A DNA stretch of 21,561 nucleotides from CALACW01 sp002431305. Its GTDB lineage: Bacteria > Bacillota > Clostridia > Oscillospirales > Acutalibacteraceae. The stretch lies in contig CALACW010000146.1 of the NCBI GenBank assembly GCA_937890355.1, positions 1 through 21,561 on the forward strand, given 5' to 3'. Positions 15,968 through 21,470 of the stretch are shown here, in pieces. Below the pieces are notes generated by a model. That model was not told the origin of the DNA and did not search any database. It was given only the letters and a program-made list of their open reading frames with translations. A program made the translations under genes and the position numbers. Position 1 is the first letter of the stretch, and the number at the start of each line of letters is the position of its first letter.

Positions 15968-17149
15968 TCAGAACGTCGAACTCATATCCGACTGAACCTG
16001 CTCAACTACGGTCTTTTTATAGGTTGAATTTTTGATTTTTTCCTGTAATTTTTCGTAGTAAAGATCCTCGTCAAACGGTATCTCAACCGTCTTGTCAAGC
16101 CACGACGACAAAAACGCCGCGTTGGAAATAGTAAGTCCGTTTATGCCTTCTCTGCCGTCTGCAATAAGAGGTTCGCCCCTTAAGAGGTGTGCGGCAAATG
16201 CATTGACAACACCGACGTGCTGTTCGTTTTTGCCGTCGGTTTCAACGTCCTTCCATTCGCATTTAATATCCGTAAAGCCCTCGGGGCAGTTCTTTAAATT
16301 ATCGCTGATTTTCTCTTCCAGTTCACACATTTTGATGGTGAAAACATCCTTTTCGCCGTCGTGCTCGCAAACAATTTTCGCCCTGTCGAGAGTTATTTCG
16401 AGCCTGTTCGTTCCGGGATAATCGCCTGTCGTGGTGATGAATGTGCCCGTCGCGCCGTTGGGATACTCCGCGTAAATCGTTACGTCGTCCTCGACCTCGA
16501 TATCGTGCCATTTGCCCTCATGGCATACAGCCTTTATCCTGCAGGGCATACCGCACAGCCACTGCCATAAATCAAGCTGGTGCGGACACTGGTTGAGCAT
16601 AACGCCGCCGCCTTCGCCCGCCCATGTGGCGCGCCATCCGCCGGAATTGTAATACGCCTGAGTGCGGTACCAGTCGGTGATAATCCAGCTTACGCGCTTA
16701 ATCTCGCCGTAATCGCCGGACGAAATAAGCTCCTTGATTTTTCTGTAAACGCAGTTCGTACGCTGATTGAACATTATGGCATATGTAAGCTCAGGATGCT
16801 TGTCGGCTTCTTTGATAAGCTCGCGGACCTGTTTTGTGTAAACGCCGGCGGGCTTCTCGCTCATAACGTGAAGTCCCGAATTAAGCGCCTCAATCGCTAT
16901 CGGCGGATGCGAATAATGCGGAGTCGCGATAAGAACCGCCTCGCACAGTCCGCTTTTGATAAGAGAAGAAGCGTCGTTAAAGCAGACAACAGACGGAATC
17001 TGCTCTTTGGCATATTCAAGTCTTGCGGGATTGATATCGGCAACGCAGGTTATCTCGACCTCGGGAAGCTTCGAATCCGTATAATTCTTTATATGACCGC
17101 TTCCCATGTTTCCTACTCCGATAATTCCGAGTTTAATTTTATTGGGCAT
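15968..17149 (-). CDS. Gfo/Idh/MocA family NAD(P)-dependent oxidoreductase
   Basis: 393 residues. The Rossmann nucleotide-binding motif is GIIGVGNMGSGH (residues 8-19). The family EKP motif is SEKPAG (Glu98-Lys99-Pro100), and the catalytic region GGGVMLNQCPHQLDLWQW has His190 in the expected place, followed by the C-terminal alpha/beta domain. Members oxidise or reduce sugars, inositols or their derivatives; the substrate cannot be named. The open frame extends to 17215, but GGAGG is 7 bases before ATG 17149, and the longer form would begin upstream of the promoter. It lies next to the isomerase-like gene, which suggests a shared carbohydrate pathway. Confidence 0.92.
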   Translation of the reverse strand: MPNKIKLGIIGVGNMGSGHIKNYTDSKLPEVEITCVADINPARLEYAKEQIPSVVCFNDASSLIKSGLCEAVLIATPHYSHPPIAIEALNSGLHVMSEKPAGVYTKQVRELIKEADKHPELTYAIMFNQRTNCVYRKIKELISSGDYGEIKRVSWIITDWYRTQAYYNSGGWRATWAGEGGGVMLNQCPHQLDLWQWLCGMPCRIKAVCHEGKWHDIEVEDDVTIYAEYPNGATGTFITTTGDYPGTNRLEITLDRAKIVCEHDGEKDVFTIKMCELEEKISDNLKNCPEGFTDIKCEWKDVETDGKNEQHVGVVNAFAAHLLRGEPLIADGREGINGLTISNAAFLSSWLDKTVEIPFDEDLYYEKLQEKIKNSTYKKTVVEQVQSDMSSTF

Positions 17150-17183
17150 CGGTAAACCTCCAATACAATATATGTTATTTAAA

Positions 17184-17212
17184 ATTATAGAATCAATAAA
17201 GCGATTTGTCAA
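17184..17212 (-). promoter_or_regulatory. consensus sigma-A promoter of the Gfo/Idh/MocA gene
   Basis: On the minus strand, TTGACA (17207-17212), a 17-base spacer and TATAAT (17184-17189): both hexamers perfect. It is among the strongest promoters in the window. Confidence 0.85.
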
Positions 17213-17242
17213 CAAACAATAATCAGCAGAAGTGATTGTTGA

Positions 17243-17347
17243 GTGAAAAAGATAACTGAGAAGAGAATAGATTCCGTTCTCTGCGAAAACATTGGTTGTA
17301 CCGGCTTTGATAATAACGAACTTACGGCAATCTCCGACGCGCTTTAA
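17243..17347 (+). CDS. possible 34-residue small ORF or gene remnant
   Basis: GTG 17243 to TAA 17345-17347 encodes a protein-like sequence (ITEKRIDSVLCENIGC, then NNELTAISDAL) in an otherwise gene-free 250-base gap. A stop lies directly before the GTG and no good ribosome-binding site is visible. It may be a small protein, the leftover of a decayed gene, or chance. I recognise no family. Confidence 0.2.
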   Translation: MKKITEKRIDSVLCENIGCTGFDNNELTAISDAL

Positions 17348-17401
17348 TTTATAAGCGGCGGGGACATGAAGATGCCGTCTGCCGTGAGTCGATTTGTTAT
17401 T

Positions 17402-18331
17402 TTAAGCCCAGTTAAACGACCATTCCTCGTTCTGCTCGCCGGTAAATCCGACCGTGGCTTTGATAAAGCCCATACTGCCCGAACCTGTTACTGCCATGGG
17501 AAGTCTGTACTTAATGTTTACAAGTCTGTTATTCGAGTCAATCGTCGCGGTAACGGACGAGCCCGTGTAAGTAAAGTCACAGGCATCGATTTTAACAGAA
17601 CCGAGGTCGAGGTTGTTAAGATTAAGATAACCTATAACGTTGCTCGTGTACTGCGGAATAGGAGAGGCAAGAGTCGTTTTTTCCTCGACGAGCGTTACGG
17701 TTATTACGGTATTCGTTCCGTCCGAAGAAGCGACAGCGGAAGCCACGCCCGCGGCGGGAAGCGAGAAATTTTTGTCAACGGGGGGGATCGAATTAAAAGT
17801 AACGTTTTCGCCCTTAGCGTTTGTTCCCGCGCCGTTTGTAAACGTGATGTCCTCCTCGGTCGGCTGAGTAAATTTATCTACAAGAGGAGTTATGAGATTC
17901 TTAACCGTGTTTCCTCCGGGGCAGTCGGTTATCTCGACCGTGATGCCCTCCTTGTGATGAGCGGTGCAGTTACCCGTGCTCGACTTCGTCGTATTCATCG
18001 CAAGCGTCAGCTTATCGAGAATCTGCTGTGTGTTCCACGACGACGCGTCGCCCTCGGGATCGGCGGCGGGAGTCTGCGCCTGATTATTTGCATTATCAGC
18101 CGGAGTCTGCACCTGATTATTTGCATCGGCGTTCGGATTCTGCTGAACCTGATTATTGGCGGCGTTCTGCTGTACGTTGGGATTCTGAACATTATTATTG
18201 TTCACGTCGCCCTGCTGAACCTGTCCCTGCGAACCGGTTTCGGGCATAAAAATGAGATAAACGCCCATGCCCATGAGAATAAGCGAGAACACAAGACAAA
18301 TACTGATAATAGCTTTGGAACCCTTTGTCAT
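17402..18331 (-). CDS. Membrane-anchored exported protein with Asn/Gln-rich linker, function unknown
   Basis: 309 residues, not recognised. Residues 7-29 (AIISICLVFSLILMGMGVYLIFM) form an uncleaved signal anchor. Residues 33-95 are a low-complexity linker built of imperfect NNQVQ/QTP/QNPNA units, reading as a flexible wall spacer. The rest is a folded, beta-rich extracellular domain with two Cys pairs (NCTAHH, TDCPGG) and a repeated-strand pattern (VITVTLVEEK, GYLNLNNLDLGSVKIDACDFTYTG in parts), ending in VGFTGEQNEEWSFNW. GGAGTGG lies 8 bases before ATG. The gene stands alone and is divergent from the dehydrogenase. A sensory or adhesive surface role is possible but unsupported. Confidence 0.8.
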   Translation of the reverse strand: MTKGSKAIISICLVFSLILMGMGVYLIFMPETGSQGQVQQGDVNNNNVQNPNVQQNAANNQVQQNPNADANNQVQTPADNANNQAQTPAADPEGDASSWNTQQILDKLTLAMNTTKSSTGNCTAHHKEGITVEITDCPGGNTVKNLITPLVDKFTQPTEEDITFTNGAGTNAKGENVTFNSIPPVDKNFSLPAAGVASAVASSDGTNTVITVTLVEEKTTLASPIPQYTSNVIGYLNLNNLDLGSVKIDACDFTYTGSSVTATIDSNNRLVNIKYRLPMAVTGSGSMGFIKATVGFTGEQNEEWSFNWA

Positions 18332-18518
18332 ATTATTACCACTCCGTTATTTATTAAATAAAAATTTTAATTTTTTCTTTTATAATAGTTTATCATAATC
18401 TATAAAATATCTCAACATATTTTTTTTGCTAAAAACTATCTCAATATATAAATTTTTATAAACAGAATATGAATTTTTATAAAAAAAGTAGAATTTAATT
18501 ATTAAACGCATTATAAAG

Positions 18519-18547
18519 TTGATTTATTGACGATGAATTGTTAAAAT
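18519..18547 (+). promoter_or_regulatory. promoter of the lactate/malate dehydrogenase gene
   Basis: -35 TTGATT (18519-18524), a 17-base spacer and -10 TAAAAT (18542-18547), with TG in extended -10 position. The -10 lies inside the Rex operator. Confidence 0.7.
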
Positions 18548-18555
18548 ATTAACAA
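18538..18555. promoter_or_regulatory. Rex operator (redox-sensing repressor site), perfect palindrome
   Basis: TTGTTAA, AATA, TTAACAA: all 14 arm positions agree with the Rex consensus TTGTTAAnnnnTTAACAA. It overlaps the -10 hexamer and predicted start of the dehydrogenase gene, so Rex would repress at low NADH/NAD+ and release when NADH builds up. Confidence 0.88.
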
Positions 18556-18572
18556 GCAGGAGATGATTGTAC

Positions 18573-19520
18573 ATGACTAAAGTCACAATAATAGGAACCG
18601 GAAGCGTCGGTTCAACGATCGCCTACACCATGGCAGTGCAGGGTATAGCGTCTGAGATCGTAATGATAGACATAAACAACACGAAGGCATCGGGCGAAGC
18701 AATGGATATAAACCAGGGTACACCGTTCATGCCGCCGGTAAAGGTTTACGCCGGAACATACAGAGACGCGGTAGCCTCTGACATAGTTATTATAACGTCG
18801 GGAATCGCGAGAAAACCCGGACAGACGAGACTCGACCTGACGAGAACAAACGTAGAAATATTAAAAACCATAGCGGCGCAGATAACAAAGTATGCGCCCG
18901 GCGCAATTTATATAATCGTCAGCAACCCGGTCGATATTCTTACTTACGTATTCAATAAAATATCCGGAATCCCCGAGAACAGAATTATCGGTTCGGGAAC
19001 AATACTCGACACTGCGAGACTCCGCTCGAGAATCGCGGATTACTACAACATAAACAAGCAGAACATACACGCCTGCGTTTACGGCGAGCACGGGGACTCG
19101 TCATTCGTTCCGTGGTCGATGTGCTCGATATCAAATATCGAAATCGACAAATACTACGACTGCCTCGAGCTTAATAAGGACACGCCCATTCCGAGACTCG
19201 ACTACAACGAGGTCGAAAATTACATTAAAAAATCCGGCGGAGAGGTAATTTCCAAAAAGGGCGCAACATTCTACGCCGTCTCAATCTCCGTATGTCATAT
19301 CGTAAAATGCATATTTTCCGAGGCGGACACGTCGATGACGGTTTCGTCAATGATGCACGGCGAGTACGGAATCGAGGATGTTGCACTGAGCATTCTGACG
19401 ATTGTCGGAAAGAACGGAATCATAGGAAAAATCAAAACTCCCCTTACCGATGAGGAACAGGCAAAACTCCGTCATTCCGCAGACTGCCTGAGACAGATTA
19501 TAGACCAGATAGAAATATAA
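18573..19520 (+). CDS. L-lactate/malate dehydrogenase family; active-site Arg suggests malate dehydrogenase
   Basis: NAD-dependent 2-hydroxyacid dehydrogenase, 315 residues. GTGSVGSTIAY (8-18) is the nucleotide-binding loop and Asp33 points to NAD. SNPVDILTY follows. The catalytic set is complete: Asp146, Arg149 (LDTAR), His173 in GEHGDSS, and Arg86 in the mobile loop. In that loop the sequence is ARKPGQTRLDL: Arg80 sits where lactate dehydrogenases have Gln (Gln102 in classical numbering, as in QKPGETRLDL). Arg at this site is the hallmark of malate dehydrogenases. The overall sequence is of the Firmicute LDH-like type, so automatic annotation would say lactate dehydrogenase. AGGAGA lies 9 bases before ATG 18573, which is preferred over TTG 18567. 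It is controlled by a Rex site, as expected for an enzyme that reoxidises NADH in fermentation. Confidence 0.92.
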   Translation: MTKVTIIGTGSVGSTIAYTMAVQGIASEIVMIDINNTKASGEAMDINQGTPFMPPVKVYAGTYRDAVASDIVIITSGIARKPGQTRLDLTRTNVEILKTIAAQITKYAPGAIYIIVSNPVDILTYVFNKISGIPENRIIGSGTILDTARLRSRIADYYNINKQNIHACVYGEHGDSSFVPWSMCSISNIEIDKYYDCLELNKDTPIPRLDYNEVENYIKKSGGEVISKKGATFYAVSISVCHIVKCIFSEADTSMTVSSMMHGEYGIEDVALSILTIVGKNGIIGKIKTPLTDEEQAKLRHSADCLRQIIDQIEI

Positions 19521-19531
19521 CAAAATAAAGC

Positions 19532-19564
19532 CGGCGGATTCTCATGAATCCGCCGAAATTTTTA
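19532..19564 (+). terminator. intrinsic terminator of the dehydrogenase gene
   Basis: Perfect 10-bp stem CGGCGGATTC (19532-19541) with 19546-19555, a 4-base loop, then AAATTTTTAT. It starts 12 bases after the stop. Confidence 0.88.
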
Positions 19565-19569
19565 TAAAA

Positions 19570-19803
19570 AACAATAATTTATCGCACAAATTAATTATAA
19601 GGAATGAACAAATTATGTAGGGGAAGACATTGTCTTCCCGGGGTAAAGGCAGAAAATATTAAATATGATTTTGCCTTCAAAAACCCGGAAATTTCATATT
19701 GCTGACGCAATGTTATTATTCATATTCCCGCAAGTCTCATGCGGGAAGACAATGTCTTCCCCTACATAAAGAATGTTTATATTTGGAACGATAAATTATT
19801 GTT
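19570..19803. repeat. 234-bp MITE-like inverted-repeat element, copy B
   Basis: The best preserved copy. It has perfect 15-bp terminal inverted repeats: AACAATAATTTATCG at 19570-19584 and its complement at 19789-19803 (16 bp if the next A/T pair is included). The internal 24-base inverted arms are perfect (19617-19640 and 19742-19765). A smaller hairpin, CCCGCA-loop-TGCGGG, lies before the right arm. There is no ORF. It is closely similar over its whole length to copy A. It sits between the dehydrogenase terminator and the 3' end of the minus-strand membrane-protein gene, whose stop codon overlaps the element edge. Confidence 0.9.
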
Positions 19804-21014
19804 TACTCCGTTAAGGAATTAAAAAACTCCTCATACGAATCGACCTGTTTATACGCCGCGATTCCGTTCATATTATCCGGTATCTTCGACTCGAATTTAT
19901 CGCATATAATGCTCTCTATAAGGTTCGACTGCGCGTCGTACACATTTATCTGAACCACCTTATCATTGACATAATAAACCTTGTCCTTATATCCGTCGGA
20001 GTACGTTACGTCGAGACAGAATCCCGCCTCGGAGTCAACCGTCGCGGCGTAAAGACTGTAGTCCTTGACAAGCGACATATCAAATATTTTAAGTTTAAAG
20101 TCATCCGCGGTCATGCCGAGAGTCTGCATAATCTCATTCGTAACCTCGAGGTACGTTGATTTTTTTACGTTTACGTAATAATTCTTACCGCTGTTGCTGC
20201 AAACGCCTATTACAACGCCGTTTTTATCCTCAGTCATGAAATGATTCGACCCGTCTACGGCAAGCGTAAACGTATCGGTCGTGCCGGACGAAGCGGAAAA
20301 GATTTTGCCGCTTATATAAAAATGACCGTTTAAAAATGACGACAGAACATCGGGAAGCGCGGAAACGGAAACAGACTGTCCCGACTCCGCCAAATCGTGA
20401 CCGCCCGCGGATTTTGCATCCGGAACGGTTGTTTCGGCATTTTTGTCATTATTATCGGTTATTTCGGCATACGACGGGTCGCCCCTGCCCGTGACGGTAC
20501 CTATACCGGTCGGTTTTTCGCCGGAATCGGGAGTGACGAGAAGCACAATACCGGCGACGGCGCAAACGGCGGCGATAACGACGAGAACGATAATAATCAC
20601 GCGTTTCTTACTGCCCTTCTTTTTGCCCGTACCCTCGGACTGAACCGATAAAACCTGCGGGCGGGGCTTTTTGTTAACCTCGCCGTAATTAATATTGAGT
20701 ATTTCTATTGAAACGTCGGAAACTTCGCCGGAACCGAGAAAATAAAGTTCCCTTGCAGGGCAGACCCTGCCGGGCTCGCCGTCGAGAATTTCGGCGGTGA
20801 ATTCTTTCGTTTTTTCCTCGCCCGCACATACATATTTAACGCGGATATCAGCCGAGGATACGCTTTTGTCCGATATATTTTCAAATACAAGACCTGCGGA
20901 AATTTCATCGGTATCGGTATTTTGTATAAGCTGATACTGTTTTAAAAATATGCCTGAATCCGAATCTTTTTTTGAAAACGACTCGGTATGTAAGGATTTA
21001 AAATTACTCTGCAT
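19803..21014 (-). CDS. Single-pass membrane protein with large extracellular domain, function unknown
   Basis: 403 residues, not recognised. The N-terminal 130 residues look cytoplasmic and beta-rich (SAGLVFENISDKSVSSADIRVKYVC, read in parts), resembling small domains that describe interactions of soluble ligands or chaperone-like folds, but no family is claimed. A basic stretch (KKKGSKKR) precedes the membrane segment at about residues 138-160 (VIIIVLVVIAAVCAVAGIVLLV). A linker rich in Asp/Asn/Thr and an extracellular domain of some 200 residues follow (SSFLNGHFYISGKIF, TFTLAVDGSNHFMTEDKNG, KVVQINVYDAQSNLIESI, in parts), similar in character to lipid- or ligand-binding LolA/LppX-like beta folds. 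GGGTGAT lies before ATG 21014. The stop codon shares its last bases with repeat element B. Confidence 0.8.
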   Translation of the reverse strand: MQSNFKSLHTESFSKKDSDSGIFLKQYQLIQNTDTDEISAGLVFENISDKSVSSADIRVKYVCAGEEKTKEFTAEILDGEPGRVCPARELYFLGSGEVSDVSIEILNINYGEVNKKPRPQVLSVQSEGTGKKKGSKKRVIIIVLVVIAAVCAVAGIVLLVTPDSGEKPTGIGTVTGRGDPSYAEITDNNDKNAETTVPDAKSAGGHDLAESGQSVSVSALPDVLSSFLNGHFYISGKIFSASSGTTDTFTLAVDGSNHFMTEDKNGVVIGVCSNSGKNYYVNVKKSTYLEVTNEIMQTLGMTADDFKLKIFDMSLVKDYSLYAATVDSEAGFCLDVTYSDGYKDKVYYVNDKVVQINVYDAQSNLIESIICDKFESKIPDNMNGIAAYKQVDSYEEFFNSLTE

Positions 21015-21030
21015 AATATCACCCGATTCG

Positions 21031-21060
21031 ATTGTAACACACGAAACAGTAAACAGTCAA
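21031..21060 (-). promoter_or_regulatory. promoter of the membrane-protein gene
   Basis: On the minus strand, TTGACT (21055-21060), an 18-base spacer and TACAAT (21031-21036), about 17 bases before the ATG. A degenerate end of the MITE-like element lies just upstream at 21064. Confidence 0.6.
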
Positions 21061-21063
21061 GAA

Positions 21064-21078
21064 AACAATAATTTATTA
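21064..21078. repeat. isolated, degenerate terminal repeat of the MITE-like element
   Basis: 13 of 15 bases match AACAATAATTTATCG, in the same orientation as copy C. The sequence that follows does not clearly continue the element. AT-rich chance similarity is possible. Confidence 0.35.
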
Positions 21079-21132
21079 AAAGGACAAACAAAAAAACTTG
21101 CTGTATTTTGTCAAAAAATTTTTTTAACAGTC

Positions 21133-21161
21133 TTTACAAAAGACATTTATTGCGGTAAAAT
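21133..21161 (+). promoter_or_regulatory. promoter of the small-peptide (toxin) mRNA
   Basis: -35 TTTACA (21133-21138), a 17-base spacer and -10 TAAAAT (21156-21161). Transcription should start near 21168, two or three bases before a perfect 5' hairpin (CGCAGT/ACTGCG, 21171-21186). Confidence 0.7.
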
Positions 21162-21275
21162 AAATAAGTCCGCAGTGTATACTGCGAACCAGGGAGTTAT
21201 CTATAAACGGTAGGCGGTTTTGCCCTTCTATTTGAGAGGGCGTTTCGCCCTCTTATTAATAAGGGGGTGGAGCTT

Positions 21276-21350
21276 ATGGCAGAGGCTATAATATACATAA
21301 CAATAGTTATGATTATCATAGTTACAATTTGTTGTAAAGAAAAAAAATAA
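21276..21350 (+). CDS. 24-residue hydrophobic peptide, candidate type I toxin
   Basis: ATG 21276 to TAA 21348-21350. The peptide starts MAEA, continues with a membrane-spanning stretch IIYITIVMIIIVTICC and ends KEKK: the classic short hydrophobic helix with a charged tail seen in membrane-acting type I toxins (Fst/TxpA/holin-like groups share this layout; no family membership is claimed). It has a very strong ribosome-binding site, GGGGGTGGAG (21263-21272), preceding ATG by 3 bases. The stop codon lies inside the left arm of the terminator. An antisense RNA gene converges on it from the right. Toxicity is inferred, not shown. A small membrane peptide without a toxin role is the main alternative. 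Confidence 0.6.
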   Translation: MAEAIIYITIVMIIIVTICCKEKK

Positions 21351-21427
21351 CCGCCCGAATTTGCATTTAAGAAGCGGTTATTTTAACTTAATCTAAGAGC
21401 AAGCCGTCTATCGGATAGCTCCCTGTA
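21333..21427 (-). ncRNA. candidate antisense RNA antitoxin
   Basis: Predicted transcript of about 90 bases from the consensus promoter at 21433-21461 to a strong terminator with a T-run on this strand. It has no ORF. It overlaps the last codons of the peptide gene and the terminator, a 3'-to-3' overlap like that of TxpA/RatA-type pairs. Its 5' end repeats the block found in the toxin leader. Confidence 0.55.
21344..21384. terminator. shared bidirectional terminator of the toxin mRNA and antisense RNA
   Basis: Perfect 11-bp stem AAAATAACCGC (21344-21354) with GCGGTTATTTT (21374-21384) and a 19-base loop. On minus it is followed by T8; on plus by a weaker TTTTAACTT. Confidence 0.85.
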
Positions 21428-21432
21428 TTTAT

Positions 21433-21461
21433 ATTATATATGGGAATAAATATTTTGTCAA
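21433..21461 (-). promoter_or_regulatory. consensus promoter of the antisense RNA
   Basis: On the minus strand, TTGACA (21456-21461), a 17-base spacer and TATAAT (21433-21438): both hexamers perfect, clearly stronger than the toxin promoter, as expected when the antitoxin must be in excess. There is no ORF downstream. Confidence 0.85.
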
Positions 21462-21470
21462 CACCCGCAA

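Larger units (their letters stand above)
21168..21388 (+). ncRNA. candidate type I toxin mRNA with structured leader
   Basis: Predicted transcript from the promoter at 21133-21161 to the shared terminator. The leader of about 108 bases has a 5' hairpin (21171-21186), a repeat block shared with the antisense RNA (21190-21215) and mutually exclusive hairpins (21222-21241, 21235-21253, 21248-21267), the last of which sequesters the ribosome-binding site of the peptide. Leader bases 21213-21219 (GGCGGTT) can also pair with 21349-21355 (AACCGCC) near the 3' end. Ends are estimated from promoter and terminator positions. Confidence 0.55.

Noticed and set aside
16580..17155. 191-residue open frame on plus
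   Set aside because: It is antisense to the Gfo/Idh/MocA gene, which has clear family motifs; high GC at third positions keeps the other frame open.
17348..17401. Terminator for the gene ending at 17402
   Set aside because: Only an imperfect GC-rich pairing (GCGGCGG with CCGTCTGCCG) with no clear T-run on the minus strand.
18070..18210. Possible short tandem-repeat or CRISPR-like array
   Set aside because: Units are irregular, lack spacers and translate in frame to the Asn/Gln-rich linker of the protein at 17402-18331.
17402..18361. 331-residue open frame on plus (17366-18361)
   Set aside because: Antisense to the membrane-anchored protein; its Arg-rich composition and lack of a start signal mark it as a shadow. 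The minus frame has a signal anchor and a good ribosome-binding site.
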